Assembly (NCBI GenBank): GCA_017694845.1
Contig: JADIMI010000070.1
Coordinates: 1 to 64,000, forward strand
Direction of reading: 5' to 3'
From: Candidatus Cryptobacteroides intestinavium
GTDB lineage: Bacteria > Bacteroidota > Bacteroidia > Bacteroidales > UBA932
DNA: 64,000 nucleotides
Shown: positions 26,622 through 38,353 of the stretch, piece after piece
Position numbering within the stretch: the stretch's first letter is position 1
Layout: the number at the start of each line of letters is the position of its first letter
Position numbers and translations under genes: made by a program
The notes under the pieces: model-generated
Database searches by the model: none
What the model was told of the DNA's origin: nothing
The model's input: only the letters and a program-made list of their open reading frames with translations

Positions 26622-27127
26622 AGACTGTACAGAATTTCGGGATGATGTATATTCTCGTGGTCGTAGGCCAGATGCTTGTCTGCAACTACTTCCACGTGAG
26701 TATGTATGTCACGCTGTCTGTGCTGCCGGCAGCCATACTGTGCCTGCCTCTGTCCGCCGGCACCATCACCGCGATGTTCATCGCTTTCATCTCCGGGCTG
26801 GCAGTCGATGCCCTGTCCGATGCCGTCCTCGGGCTCAACGCCCTGGCGCTTGTCCCTGTGGCACTGTGCAGAATCCCTGTCATACGGCTCTTCCTCGGGA
26901 CTGAAATCATAGAGAGGAAAGGCACCTTTTCGTTCAGGCAGAACGGATACATAAAGATAGGAGGGGCTCTCGCCGTATGCCTGGCGATATATCTGGCGAT
27001 ATACATAACCGCCGATGGAGCCGGCGTGCGGCCGTTCTGGTTCAACGCGGCGCGGTTCATTGCATCGCTTGCCGGCAGCTGGCTGCTTTCCCTGTTCATT
27101 GTGAAAATCCTCACATCAGCGGACTGA
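26618..27127 (+). CDS. mreD: Rod shape-determining protein MreD
   Basis: A 169-residue integral membrane protein with about five hydrophobic segments and little sequence conservation, as usual for MreD. The AFISGLAVDALSDAVLGLNAL stretch matches the family's conserved loop. The ATG overlaps the mreC stop (ATGA) and it ends 4 bases before mrdA, so position supports the name strongly. Confidence 0.9.
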   Translation: MKTVQNFGMMYILVVVGQMLVCNYFHVSMYVTLSVLPAAILCLPLSAGTITAMFIAFISGLAVDALSDAVLGLNALALVPVALCRIPVIRLFLGTEIIERKGTFSFRQNGYIKIGGALAVCLAIYLAIYITADGAGVRPFWFNAARFIASLAGSWLLSLFIVKILTSAD

Positions 27128-27131
27128 CGAG

Positions 27132-28970
27132 ATGAGACTTGACCGACAGAACAGACTGCTGATTGGGCTGGGGGCCGTCGCCGCGATCCTCATCATAAGG
27201 CTTTTTGTCATCCAGATCGTGGACACAAGCTATAAGGAGGACGCCTCCAACAACTCTATGGTCTACCAGACCATTTACCCGACAAGGGGGATCATCCACG
27301 ACAGGAACGGGAAGATACTTGTCGGCAACAAGATAACGTACGACCTGCTTGTGACGCCGAAAGAAGTGGATGCGTTCGATACGACGGCCCTGGCGGACGT
27401 GCTCGAGGTGAGCGTGGAAGCAATCCGGGAAAAAATGGACGGATACCACCGCAACCGCAGACGTATAGGCTATCAGAGCGTAGTAATGTTCAAGCAGCTG
27501 CCGCCCGAGACATACCTCAGATTCGCCGAAGTGGCATACAAGTTCCCGGGATTCAGGGGGCAGGCGAGAAGCATCCGGGAATATCCGTTCAACGCCGGAG
27601 GAAATCTGCTTGGCTATGTCTCCGAAGTGGACCAGAAATATATCGACAGGCACAAGGGAGAATACAGCAGCGGGGACTATGCCGGCAAGACAGGCATCGA
27701 GGCGGCAAGGGAGAAAGAACTGAAAGGCGAGAAAGGATACGCGATATATCTGCGCAATTCACGCAACAAGATAGAATCCCGCTACAGGGATGGAGCCATG
27801 GACAGGGAAGCCGTTCCCGGCAAGGACATCACCACGACCATTGACTCTGACCTGCAGCAGTACGGGCAGCAGCTTATGCAGAACAAGGTAGGGAGTCTGG
27901 TGGCGATCGAGCCCTCCACAGGGGAGATCCTGACACTGGTCTCCAGCCCCGGCATCGATGTGGATGTGCTCGCAGACTTCGGGGACCACTACAACGAGAT
28001 CCTGGGCAACCCCTACAAGCCTATGTTCAACAGGGCGGTCCAGGCACCATATCCTCCAGGCTCCGTATTCAAGCTTGTGAACGGGCTCATCGGCCTGCAG
28101 GAGGGCGTGCTGACTCCAGACACGGAATATCCGTGCAGCATGGGATACCATTTCGGGCGCAACAGGCTCGGGTGCCATGCCCACAGGTCACCCCTCGATC
28201 TGGAAGAATCAATAATGATGTCGTGCAATGCATATTACTGCTATGTCCTCAGGAACATCCTCGAGAACGACAGGTACGGCTCCATCGGGGAGGCTATGGA
28301 CAGATGGAACGAATATGTCAAAAGTTTCGGATTCGGCAGGAAGCTCGGCAGCGACTTCCCTTCCGAACTGGGAGGCACGATCCCGGATGCTGCATACTAT
28401 GACAAGGTATACGGGAAAGGAAGATGGAAGGCCACCACGGTGATCTCCCTTTCCATCGGCCAGGGAGAGATAGGCTGCACGCCTCTCCACCTCGCAAACC
28501 TGTGCGCCACCGTCGCCAACCGGGGGTTCTACTATATACCTCACATAATCAAGGATTCCCAGAACGTGACCATCGACAGCAAATACAAGGAAAGGCAGTA
28601 TACGATGGTGGACACTTCCTACTTCCCGTATGTAGTGGAAGGGATGTACCGTGCGGTCAACAGCGGATACGGAAGCGGGGGGACAGCGACAGTGGCAGCA
28701 GTGGAAGGTCTGGAGATATGCGGGAAGACAGGGACGGCGCAGAACCCAAGAGGGGATGACAACTCTGTGTTCATCTGTTTCGCACCGAAGGACAATCCGA
28801 AGATCGCCGTAGCGGCATACATCGAGCACGGGTCCTTCGGAGCACGCTGGGCTGCACCTATAGCATCCCTCCTTGTCGAGAGATACCTCAACGGTGACAT
28901 CTCCCCGCAGAGAGAAGATCTGGAGAAGCGGGTGCTTGAAGGGAATCTGATGGACAAGGTAAAGCCGTAA
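27132..28970 (+). CDS. mrdA: Penicillin-binding protein 2, elongation transpeptidase
   Basis: Class B transpeptidase of the elongasome, 612 residues. One N-terminal membrane anchor (about 9-25) precedes a dimerisation domain starting at TIYPTRGIIHDRNG. The transpeptidase motifs are Ser311 in PPGSVFKL (SxxK), SCN in MMSCNAYY (SxN) and CGKTGTAQNP (KTG). It partners with RodA, encoded 5 bases downstream. Confidence 0.97.
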   Translation: MRLDRQNRLLIGLGAVAAILIIRLFVIQIVDTSYKEDASNNSMVYQTIYPTRGIIHDRNGKILVGNKITYDLLVTPKEVDAFDTTALADVLEVSVEAIREKMDGYHRNRRRIGYQSVVMFKQLPPETYLRFAEVAYKFPGFRGQARSIREYPFNAGGNLLGYVSEVDQKYIDRHKGEYSSGDYAGKTGIEAAREKELKGEKGYAIYLRNSRNKIESRYRDGAMDREAVPGKDITTTIDSDLQQYGQQLMQNKVGSLVAIEPSTGEILTLVSSPGIDVDVLADFGDHYNEILGNPYKPMFNRAVQAPYPPGSVFKLVNGLIGLQEGVLTPDTEYPCSMGYHFGRNRLGCHAHRSPLDLEESIMMSCNAYYCYVLRNILENDRYGSIGEAMDRWNEYVKSFGFGRKLGSDFPSELGGTIPDAAYYDKVYGKGRWKATTVISLSIGQGEIGCTPLHLANLCATVANRGFYYIPHIIKDSQNVTIDSKYKERQYTMVDTSYFPYVVEGMYRAVNSGYGSGGTATVAAVEGLEICGKTGTAQNPRGDDNSVFICFAPKDNPKIAVAAYIEHGSFGARWAAPIASLLVERYLNGDISPQREDLEKRVLEGNLMDKVKP

Positions 28971-28975
28971 CGACA

Positions 28976-30436
28976 ATGAGACTGACAGAGAAAGGCATAT
29001 TGAAAAATATAGACTGGTGGCTGGTCGCCTCCTACATTGTCCTTGTCTTCATAGGGATTGTCAACATCTATGCATCGATCCATTCGACAGAGGTGTCATC
29101 TGTCTTCGATCCGGCAGGCAGGAGCGGGAAGCAGTTCATCTGGAGCATAATCAGCATTGCATGTGCGGGACTTATCCTGTTTGTGATCAATCCGAGAATA
29201 TACGAAGGGCTCTCCCTTCCGATATATATAGGGACGGTAGCCCTGCTCATCGCCGTCATCTTTCTCGGGACAGAGGTCAAGGGGTCAAGATCCTGGTTCG
29301 AACTGGGGCCTGCCAGATTCCAGCCGGCGGAGCTCTCCAAGATAGCGACATCCCTGTTCCTTGCGACGGTAATGAGCCAGTTCGGATTCAGGATAGGCAG
29401 GGCCAGGGATTTCATCAGCGTAGCCGCAATAATCCTTGTGCCGATGCTGATAATCATCGCCCAGAGCGAAACCGGATCCGCCCTGGTATATGCAGGGTTC
29501 ATATTCGTACTCTACAGGGAAGGGCTGTCCGGATGGCTTATCTTCCTTGCCGGTATGTTCATAGCCCTGTTCATCATCACCCTCACAGTATCATCCTACG
29601 CCGCAATACTGGCGCTTGCCGTAATAGTCTCTCTGTGCGATGCCGCATATACGGGATCCATCAGACACTGGCTGAAGATATACCTTCCGGCATTCGCCGC
29701 ACTTGCCGGAATACCGTTCCTGCTGGACTGGCTCGGCTCGCTGACAGACAATTCCGAAGCGGTCATAAAAAAGATAGAACCGCTCTATGTCCTTCTCGCA
29801 GCAGGCGCTCTCGCTGTCCCGTTCATCCTGTACAAGGCATACAGGACCCGGAAGATGTTCACCCTCCTCGCTGTCGGAGCGTTCGTGCTCGGCATAGTCC
29901 TGTCATTCTCGACCGAATTCATATTCGAGAATGTACTGCAGGACCATCAGCGCCAGCGCATCGAGGTATTGCTCGGGATGAAGGAAGACCCTACCGGTGT
30001 GGGCTACAACGTCAACCAGTCCATGATCGCCATCGGCTCGGGCGGGCTGCTCGGGAAAGGATACCTGCACGGGACCCAGACTACATACGGATTTGTCCCT
30101 GAACAGAGCACCGACTTCATCTTCTGCACGGTCGGAGAGGAATGGGGATTCGTGGGGACCACGGCCGTCATCCTCATTTATGTCTTCCTCATAGGCAGGA
30201 TCATTATCCAGGCGGAAGGCAGCAGGGAGGCGTTCACGAGAATATACGGCTACTGTGTCGCCAGCTGCATTTTTATGCATCTGTTCATCAATATAGGTAT
30301 GACAATCGGGCTGATGCCTGTCATCGGCATCCCCCTTCCTTTTGTCAGCTATGGAGGGTCATCCCTTCTGGCGTTCACCATAATGCTGTTCATATTCATT
30401 GCCTTGAAAAGCAATGAGAACCACAATTTCACATAA
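28976..30436 (+). CDS. rodA: Peptidoglycan glycosyltransferase RodA (SEDS family)
   Basis: A 486-residue SEDS polymerase with about ten membrane segments. Conserved segments include VKGSRSWFELGPARFQPAEL, AQSETGSALVY (containing the catalytic-site Asp/Glu region), EQSTDFIFCTVGEEWGFVG and LPFVSYGGSSLL near the C terminus. It is longer than E. coli RodA (370 residues) because of a roughly 100-residue extension in the middle, as seen in other Bacteroidota. It is the last gene of the mre operon. Confidence 0.96.
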   Translation: MRLTEKGILKNIDWWLVASYIVLVFIGIVNIYASIHSTEVSSVFDPAGRSGKQFIWSIISIACAGLILFVINPRIYEGLSLPIYIGTVALLIAVIFLGTEVKGSRSWFELGPARFQPAELSKIATSLFLATVMSQFGFRIGRARDFISVAAIILVPMLIIIAQSETGSALVYAGFIFVLYREGLSGWLIFLAGMFIALFIITLTVSSYAAILALAVIVSLCDAAYTGSIRHWLKIYLPAFAALAGIPFLLDWLGSLTDNSEAVIKKIEPLYVLLAAGALAVPFILYKAYRTRKMFTLLAVGAFVLGIVLSFSTEFIFENVLQDHQRQRIEVLLGMKEDPTGVGYNVNQSMIAIGSGGLLGKGYLHGTQTTYGFVPEQSTDFIFCTVGEEWGFVGTTAVILIYVFLIGRIIIQAEGSREAFTRIYGYCVASCIFMHLFINIGMTIGLMPVIGIPLPFVSYGGSSLLAFTIMLFIFIALKSNENHNFT

Positions 30437-30498
30437 GGCGAAATGACGGACCTGCCATGTCCCGGGAAAGGACATTTCAGTACCGAAATATACAATGA

Positions 30499-32094
<1,596 letters not shown>

Positions 32095-32106
32095 GGAGGG
32101 ACGGCT

Positions 32107-32391
32107 ATGGAACTTGTGATTGTCTCTCCTGTCCGCATCATATGCTCTGCATCTGCCGAGGAAGCGTCTTTCCCAGGCACCTCGGGAAGATTCACAGTCC
32201 TTCCGGGACACGCACCTCTGATATCAAGTCTCGAGGAAGGGGACATAGTCTATTCGTCCGGCGGGAAGCAGTTCTCCGTCCACGCGAGGAGAGGCTGCGT
32301 CAGAGTCCTCAATGACAGGATAGAAGCCTGCATCGAGACTCCCGCACCGTCCTCCGGACAGAAAAGTAAGGAAACAGAAGAAAAGGAGTGA
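32107..32391 (+). CDS. atpC: ATP synthase F1 subunit epsilon (short form)
   Basis: A 94-residue epsilon subunit with the N-terminal beta-sandwich (VIVSPVRIICSASAEEASFP, TVLPGHAPLIS). The C-terminal helical domain that inhibits ATP hydrolysis in the roughly 135-residue E. coli protein is absent; a short charged tail replaces it. Short epsilon subunits of this kind are common in Bacteroidota. Its stop sits 2 bases before the ATG chosen for atpB. Confidence 0.93.
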   Translation: MELVIVSPVRIICSASAEEASFPGTSGRFTVLPGHAPLISSLEEGDIVYSSGGKQFSVHARRGCVRVLNDRIEACIETPAPSSGQKSKETEEKE

Positions 32392-32393
32392 GG

Positions 32394-33464
32394 ATGAGAC
32401 TTATATCGATATTGATATGTATTATACTGCCGCTTCTTGCAGCAGCCCCTGCTTCAGCACAGGAAGAGAAGTCACCGGATGTCAAGAAGATAGTGATGGA
32501 ACATCTGAGCGACAGCTACTGGTGGCATATCGGGACATTCGGGGAAAAGAATGTCACAGTCTATCTTCCTGTAATACTGCACAGCGGGAATTCCGGATGG
32601 CACTGCTTCTCATCCCGCCATCTTGCCGGGGGAGCATCCTTCGAAGGGTTCAGTATAGCTGCGGAAGGGAAATATGAGGGGAAGATAGTCGAGACTCTTC
32701 CGGACGGAAGCCAGTCCAGGCCGCTGGACATATCCGTCACCAAGACCACGACCGGACTGCTGATGAACAGCGCCATAACCGTCATCGTAATCCTCTGTGC
32801 AGCCGGCTGGTACCGTAAGAGGAAAGCGACCGATGCCGCGCCGAAGGGATTCACCGGAATGATAGAGGCAGTGGTCGGATATCTTGTGGACGACATAATA
32901 AGGCCGTGCGTCGGTCCGGGATGGAGGAAGTTCGCTCCGTTCCTGCTGACCGTATTCTTCTTCATACTTGTAAACAACCTTATGGGACTGATCCCGTTCT
33001 TCCCCGGAGGGATCAATGTGACAGGGAATATCGCGGTCACATTCGTGCTCGCTTTCGCGGCACTGCTCGTCATCAACATATCCGGAAGCAGGGAATACTG
33101 GAAAGACATATTCTGGCCGGATGTGCCGGTGTGGCTGAAGGTTCCGGTCCCGATCATCCCTCTCATTGAGTTTGTCGGGATATTCACGAGGCCGTTCGCC
33201 CTTATGATCCGACTCTTTGCGAATATGATGGCCGGGCACGCCGTGATACTGTGTCTGGTATGTGTGATATTCGTGACGGCAGGCATGGGTGCCGTCGTAA
33301 ACTCATCGATGACAGCCGTGTCCGTGCTGTTCAATATCTTTATGAACTGCCTCGAGCTTCTGGTGGCATTCCTCCAGGCCTATGTGTTCACTATGCTTAC
33401 AGCTGTATTCATAGGGATGTCACAGGAGGGCAAAGAGGTTGCAAAGACCTATGAAAGACAATGA
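32394..33464 (+). CDS. atpB: ATP synthase Fo subunit a with N-terminal signal and periplasmic extension
   Basis: Stator subunit forming the proton half-channels. The essential arginine is Arg273 in FALMIRLFANMMAGH. A signal-like N terminus (RLISILICIILPLLAAAPASA) and about 100 extra residues with conserved SDSYWWHI precede the first core membrane helix, a known form in Bacteroidota. Total length is 357. A GTG two codons upstream (32388) overlaps the atpC stop, but the ATG at 32394 has a GGAG eight bases before it and gives a standard signal peptide, so it is preferred. Confidence 0.95.
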   Translation: MRLISILICIILPLLAAAPASAQEEKSPDVKKIVMEHLSDSYWWHIGTFGEKNVTVYLPVILHSGNSGWHCFSSRHLAGGASFEGFSIAAEGKYEGKIVETLPDGSQSRPLDISVTKTTTGLLMNSAITVIVILCAAGWYRKRKATDAAPKGFTGMIEAVVGYLVDDIIRPCVGPGWRKFAPFLLTVFFFILVNNLMGLIPFFPGGINVTGNIAVTFVLAFAALLVINISGSREYWKDIFWPDVPVWLKVPVPIIPLIEFVGIFTRPFALMIRLFANMMAGHAVILCLVCVIFVTAGMGAVVNSSMTAVSVLFNIFMNCLELLVAFLQAYVFTMLTAVFIGMSQEGKEVAKTYERQ

Positions 33465-33498
33465 CAGAAAAATATGTTGAACAATTAAAATATTATAA

Positions 33499-33717
<219 letters not shown>

Positions 33718-33729
33718 AACACAGGCGCT

Positions 33730-34251
33730 ATGGGACTGTTGCAACCGGAACCGGGACTGCTCATCTGGATGAGCATTGCGTTTCTCATCGTCTTCATTCT
33801 GCTGGCGAAGTTCGGCTTCCCTGTCATAGTGAAGGCTCTGGACGAACGCAAGGAGCATATCGACTCATCTCTCGAAGCGGCAGCCAGGGCACAGCAGAAA
33901 GTGGAGAACCTGCAGGCAGAGATGGACGGTATACGGGCAGACGCAGAGAGGCAGAAAGCCGAAATCCTCAGGTCCGCCGCGGAGACAAGGGAGAAGATCA
34001 TCTCCGAAGCGCGTGCCCGCGCCGAAGAACAGGGAGAGAGAATAATCGCTGCCGCGAAAGCGAATGCCGAAACTGAACGGGAGGCGATCCTCCGGGATGC
34101 AAGGCATCAGGTGGCCCTCCTGTCCATCGCCATAAGCGAGAAACTGCTGCGCAGCAAGCTCGAGGATGAGAAGTCCCAGGCATCTCTGGCAGAGAGGCTG
34201 CTGGAGGAAATGGACAGGGACAGGATGAAGGAAAGTCACAGGGAGGCATAA
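33730..34251 (+). CDS. atpF: ATP synthase Fo subunit b
   Basis: Peripheral stalk subunit, 173 residues. One N-terminal membrane helix (LIWMSIAFLIVFILLAKFGF) leads into a long charged coiled coil rich in Glu, Ala and Arg. KALDERKEHIDSSLEAA is the conserved start of the stalk. A single b gene implies a homodimeric stalk. Confidence 0.96.
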   Translation: MGLLQPEPGLLIWMSIAFLIVFILLAKFGFPVIVKALDERKEHIDSSLEAAARAQQKVENLQAEMDGIRADAERQKAEILRSAAETREKIISEARARAEEQGERIIAAAKANAETEREAILRDARHQVALLSIAISEKLLRSKLEDEKSQASLAERLLEEMDRDRMKESHREA

Positions 34252-34254
34252 AGG

Positions 34255-34809
34255 ATGGATACAGGACTGATGTCGAGAAGATACGCCAAGGCGCTGGCCG
34301 ACTACTCCTCTGAAAGGAAAGAGGAAGCCCGTGTCTATGGCGAGATCCAGCAGCTGTCGAAACTGTACAGACAGGAACATCTTCTGCTGGAGGCACTGCA
34401 GTCTCCAGTGCTTCCGGTGGAGGAGAAGGTCAGCGCTTTCAGCCACCTCTCCCCCACCCCGCTGAGCAAGTCTCTTGAAGATTTCATCCGGCTGGTGATC
34501 AGACATCACAGGGAATCCAGCCTTTACCTGATGTTCCTTTCCTTTATGGACCTGTACAGGGAAAGGCACAATATCAGGGAGGCGGAACTTGTCACTGCAT
34601 CACCGGTCGGAGAAGAAGTGGAGGAGGCCCTGAGGAAGAGGGTCCAGGAATGGTCGAAATGCACCATTGACTTCAACCGTAAAGTAAACCCTGCCCTGAT
34701 AGGAGGGTTCATCTTCCGGATGGGAGACGATCTGATAGACGCAAGCCTGTCGACACAGATCAGGCTGCTCCGGAACAGGCTCGGAAACGAACCTATACGT
34801 AAAATCTGA
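34255..34809 (+). CDS. atpH: ATP synthase F1 subunit delta
   Basis: A 184-residue delta subunit that joins the b dimer to the top of F1. [15 protein letters not shown] at the start and the C-terminal [22 protein letters not shown] segment are the family signatures. It starts 3 bases after atpF and is followed by atpA after 11 bases. Confidence 0.95.
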   Translation: MDTGLMSRRYAKALADYSSERKEEARVYGEIQQLSKLYRQEHLLLEALQSPVLPVEEKVSAFSHLSPTPLSKSLEDFIRLVIRHHRESSLYLMFLSFMDLYRERHNIREAELVTASPVGEEVEEALRKRVQEWSKCTIDFNRKVNPALIGGFIFRMGDDLIDASLSTQIRLLRNRLGNEPIRKI

Positions 34810-34820
34810 AAAACATCTAT

Positions 34821-36407
34821 ATGGGTAACAATAACAATAGCATAAAGCCATCTGAAGTTCCGGGCGTCCTGCTTGCCGAACTCAAAGGGATCGACCTTGA
34901 AGCGATGTATGCAGAGGTAGGGACTGTCCTTCAGGTAAGCGATGGAGTGGTGCGGATCTTCGGACTGAGGAATGCGGAGGCAAGCGAACTGCTGGAGTTC
35001 GAAAACGGGATGAAGGCTGTCGTGATGAACCTTGAGGAAGACAATGTCGGAGCCGTTCTTCTCGGCCCTACAGACCAGATCAAGGAAGGAGACACCGTCC
35101 GCAGGACAGGACATACGGCATCAATCAATGTCAGCGAGCAGATGCTCGGCCGCGTGATCAATCCTCTGGGCGTCCCTCTGGACGGCAAAGGAGAGATCGG
35201 AGGGGAGATGACGGAAATGCCTCTTGACCGCAAGGCTCCCGGTGTGATATTCAGGCAGCCGGTAAGCCAGCCGCTGCAGACGGGCATCAAGGCGATCGAT
35301 GCAATGATCCCTATCGGAAGAGGCCAGAGAGAGCTGATCATAGGAGACAGGCAGACCGGTAAGACCGCCATAGCCGTGGACACCATCATCAACCAGAGAA
35401 GCAACTATGAGGCTGGAGATCCTGTCTACTGTATATATGTGGCTGTAGGACAGAAGGCATCCACGGTAGCGAGTCTTGTCGAGACTCTCAGGAGGCACGG
35501 CGCGATGGACTACACCATAGTCGTCGCGGCGATGGCTGCCGACCCGGCCGCGGTCCAGTATTTCGCACCGTTCGCCGGGGCGGCTATCGGAGAATATTTC
35601 AGGGACACGGGACGCAATGCCCTGGTGGTCTATGACGACCTTTCCAAACAGGCGGTGGCCTACCGTGAAGTGTCCCTGATACTTCGCAGGCCATCCGGAC
35701 GTGAAGCATACCCGGGAGACATCTTCTATCTTCACTCCCGTCTTCTCGAAAGGGCTGCGAAGATAATCGCCCAGGAAGAGGTCGCAAGCCAGATGAACGA
35801 CCTCCCCCAGTCGCTCAGGGGCAAGGTGCGCGGAGGAGGCTCTCTCACCGCACTGCCTATAATCGAGACCCAGGCCGGAGATGTATCAGCATATATCCCG
35901 ACCAACGTGATCTCCATCACCGATGGCCAGATCTTCCTGAACACAGACCTCTTCAACGAAGGCAACCTCCCTGCCATCGATGTAGGCATTTCGGTATCGC
36001 GAGTAGGTGGCAACGCCCAAGTCAAGGCAATGAAGAAAGTCGCCGGTACACTCAAGATAGACCAGGCCCAGTTCCGCGAACTGGAATCATTCTCCAAATT
36101 CAGCAGCGACATGGATCCTGTCACTGCGGCCATTCTGGACAGAGGAAGGAAGAACTCGAGACTCCTTGTCCAGCCTCAATACAGCCCTATGCCTGTCGGG
36201 CAGCAGATAGCCATCCTGTACTGCGGGACACACGGGCTGCTCAAGGATGTCCCTCTGGAGCACGTGGCTGACTTTGAACGGCTGCTTATAGAATCCCTCA
36301 AGCCGGCCGGGGTTTTCGATGCCCTGCAGAAAAACGGCCTGGATGAGGATATCTGCAGCCGGATAGAAGCAGCAGCCGCTGAAGTGGCCTCATCACTAAA
36401 ATCGTAG
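34821..36407 (+). CDS. atpA: ATP synthase F1 subunit alpha
   Basis: Non-catalytic nucleotide-binding subunit, 528 residues. The P-loop is GDRQTGKT (about 173-180). [36 protein letters not shown] and ITDGQIFL are typical. The C terminus is complete and atpG follows after 4 bases. Confidence 0.98.
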   Translation: MGNNNNSIKPSEVPGVLLAELKGIDLEAMYAEVGTVLQVSDGVVRIFGLRNAEASELLEFENGMKAVVMNLEEDNVGAVLLGPTDQIKEGDTVRRTGHTASINVSEQMLGRVINPLGVPLDGKGEIGGEMTEMPLDRKAPGVIFRQPVSQPLQTGIKAIDAMIPIGRGQRELIIGDRQTGKTAIAVDTIINQRSNYEAGDPVYCIYVAVGQKASTVASLVETLRRHGAMDYTIVVAAMAADPAAVQYFAPFAGAAIGEYFRDTGRNALVVYDDLSKQAVAYREVSLILRRPSGREAYPGDIFYLHSRLLERAAKIIAQEEVASQMNDLPQSLRGKVRGGGSLTALPIIETQAGDVSAYIPTNVISITDGQIFLNTDLFNEGNLPAIDVGISVSRVGGNAQVKAMKKVAGTLKIDQAQFRELESFSKFSSDMDPVTAAILDRGRKNSRLLVQPQYSPMPVGQQIAILYCGTHGLLKDVPLEHVADFERLLIESLKPAGVFDALQKNGLDEDICSRIEAAAAEVASSLKS

Positions 36408-36411
36408 GACC

Positions 36412-37281
36412 ATGGCTGCACTGAAAGAGCTGAAGGCGCGTATCGCCTCCGTACAGAGTACCTTGAAGATCACCTCCGCGATGAAGATGGTCGCTTCGGC
36501 GAAACTCCATCGGATACAGGCATCTATGGAAGCCCTCGCGGAATTCGAGCATAGGTATTCAGAGATTGTCGCAGCTCTATGCAGCGATCCCGATGTCACC
36601 ACTGCGTCACCTCTGACACTGGAGCATCCGGCAAAGACAAGAGCCACCGTACTGGCGTTTTCATCCGACAGCTCCCTGTGCGGAAGTTTCAATGCCAACG
36701 TCATACGGCAGCTGGCACAGACTGTCGCTAAACTGCATGAAGAAGGATTCAATGAGATCACCGTCTATCCTGTAGGGGAAAAGATCGCCCAGAGCGCTGC
36801 CAGAGAGGCATATGACTGCCGTATGGATTACAGGCACCTGGCAGGGAAGCATTCTTACGACGGGACCGTGCCCCTCGCCGACATACTGATGGAGGACTAT
36901 CTTGCGGGAAGGACAGATATGGTATGCACTGTATATAACCATTTCTTCTCGATGGGACATCAGGCACCTGTCGTGGAGCAGATACTCCCGTTCAAGGATG
37001 AGAGTCTGGCAAATGCCGGCAGGGAATCGGCGAATGACTATATACTCGAGCCGGATGCGGATGAACTGCTTGCGACCCTGCTGCCGTACTCCATCAGGAC
37101 ACGTATCTACAGGACACTGCTCGACAGCATCACTGCGGAGAACGCAGCCAGGATGATAGCGATGCAGACCGCGACAGACAACGCACAGGAACTTATAGAT
37201 GAGCTGTCGCTCGAATACAACAAGAGACGCCAGCAGGCCATCACAGAAGAGCTTGCCGACATAACGCAAGGCAACTCTTAG
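36412..37281 (+). CDS. atpG: ATP synthase F1 subunit gamma
   Basis: Central rotor stalk, 289 residues. It has an N-terminal helix (LKARIASVQSTLKITSAMKMVA), a central Rossmann-like part (FSSDSSLCGSFNANV), and the C-terminal helix containing ENAARMIAMQTATDNAQELI. It ends the operon; a strong hairpin lies 35 bases downstream. Confidence 0.96.
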   Translation: MAALKELKARIASVQSTLKITSAMKMVASAKLHRIQASMEALAEFEHRYSEIVAALCSDPDVTTASPLTLEHPAKTRATVLAFSSDSSLCGSFNANVIRQLAQTVAKLHEEGFNEITVYPVGEKIAQSAAREAYDCRMDYRHLAGKHSYDGTVPLADILMEDYLAGRTDMVCTVYNHFFSMGHQAPVVEQILPFKDESLANAGRESANDYILEPDADELLATLLPYSIRTRIYRTLLDSITAENAARMIAMQTATDNAQELIDELSLEYNKRRQQAITEELADITQGNS

Positions 37282-37283
37282 AT

Positions 37284-37314
37284 TTTCAAAAATCAAAAGT
37301 GTTTTATAATTTTG
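37284..37314 (+). promoter_or_regulatory. Promoter of fabG
   Basis: TTTC-N19-TAATTTTG: exact -7 box and one mismatch in the -33 box. It leaves a leader of about 70 bases that begins with a strong hairpin. Confidence 0.6.
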
Positions 37315-37315
37315 T

Positions 37316-37351
37316 CCCCGGAATTTCTGGCCGCAGACCAGGATTCCGGGG
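37316..37351 (+). other. Strong hairpin at the start of the fabG leader
   Basis: CCCCGGAAT (37316-37324) pairs perfectly with ATTCCGGGG (37343-37351). Inner CTGG and CCAG may extend the stem. Only a weak T-rich run follows. It could terminate the ATP synthase transcript, or stabilise or control the fabG message, because it lies directly downstream of the predicted fabG -7 box. Confidence 0.6.
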
Positions 37352-37390
37352 ATAATTTATCTGACAATCAACTTACTAAAGACAAAGAAT

Positions 37391-38137
37391 ATGGGACTTC
37401 TTGAAGGAAAAGTTGCCGTCATCACCGGTGCGGCAAGAGGAATCGGAAAGGCAATCGCCCTGAAATACGCATCAGAGGGAGCCGATATCGCATTTACAGA
37501 CCTCGTAATCAATGAAGCGGCAGAAGCTACTGTCAAAGAGCTCGAGGCATACGGAGTGAAAGTGAAGGCGTACGCATCCAACGCCGCCGACTTTGATGAG
37601 ACACACAAGGTAGTATCAGAGATTCTCGCAGAATTCGGACATATCGACATTCTTGTGAACAACGCAGGCATCACCAAGGACGGCCTTATGATGAGGATGA
37701 CCGAGCAGCAGTGGGATGCAGTGATCGCTGTAAACCTCAAGTCTGCATTCAACTTCATACACGCCTGCACCCCGGTAATGGCAAAGCAGCGCAGCGGAAG
37801 CATAATCAATATGTCATCCGTTGTCGGTGTATCAGGCAACGCGGGACAGTGCAACTATTCTGCATCCAAGGCAGGACTTATCGGACTTGCAAAGTCAATC
37901 GCAAAAGAGATGGGACCTCGCGGAATACGTGCCAACTGCATCGCTCCGGGATTCATCATCACCGATATGACAGCCGCCCTTCCTGAAAAGGTACGCGAAG
38001 AGTGGGAGAAGCAGATCCCTCTGCGCCGCGGAGGCACACCGGAAGATGTCGCCAATGTAGCCCTCTTCCTCGCATCCGACCTTTCTTCATATGTAAGCGG
38101 ACAGGTTATCCACTGCTGCGGTGCAATGAACTGCTAA
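37391..38137 (+). CDS. fabG: 3-oxoacyl-[acyl-carrier-protein] reductase
   Basis: NADPH-dependent short-chain dehydrogenase of fatty acid elongation, 248 residues. The cofactor motif is TGAARGIGKA, followed by NNAGITKDGLMMRM. The catalytic triad is Ser in SSVVGVSGN, Tyr and Lys in NYSASKAGLIG. GFIITDMTAALPEKV and the C-terminal SGQVIHCCGAM are typical of FabG rather than other reductases. It stands alone with its own promoter and terminator. Confidence 0.95.
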   Translation: MGLLEGKVAVITGAARGIGKAIALKYASEGADIAFTDLVINEAAEATVKELEAYGVKVKAYASNAADFDETHKVVSEILAEFGHIDILVNNAGITKDGLMMRMTEQQWDAVIAVNLKSAFNFIHACTPVMAKQRSGSIINMSSVVGVSGNAGQCNYSASKAGLIGLAKSIAKEMGPRGIRANCIAPGFIITDMTAALPEKVREEWEKQIPLRRGGTPEDVANVALFLASDLSSYVSGQVIHCCGAMNC

Positions 38138-38160
38138 ACATTACTTCAATGTACATAAAA

Positions 38161-38189
38161 GAAGCCGGCCCCGAAGGGTCGGTTTCTTT
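38161..38189 (+). terminator. Intrinsic terminator after fabG
   Basis: An 11-base stem, GAAGCCGGCCC against GGGTCGGTTTC with two G-U pairs, closes a CGAA tetraloop. It is preceded by AAAA and followed by TTTC, 24 bases after the fabG stop. Confidence 0.75.
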
Positions 38190-38282
38190 CATTCTATAGG
38201 GCAAGGACGAGCTGCCGGAAGCCGTTCACGAGGCCGCGGCCGGATTTATGCTCCGTGCGCAAAGGCGTTCTTCTGCGAAGGG

Positions 38283-38353
38283 GGACCGCGAACAACCGAT
38301 TTTTGTAATGCTCTATCATTCAAAAAGATACGAAAATGTCGTGTTCGCGGTCC
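38283..38353 (+). repeat. 71-bp inverted-repeat element, full copy
   Basis: Perfect 12-base ends GGACCGCGAACA (38283-38294) and TGTTCGCGGTCC (38342-38353). The AT-rich interior includes TTTTTGTAAT and CATTCAAAAAGATA. The interior is roughly 80% identical by eye to the copy at 54923-54993, which has the same length. Confidence 0.85.
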
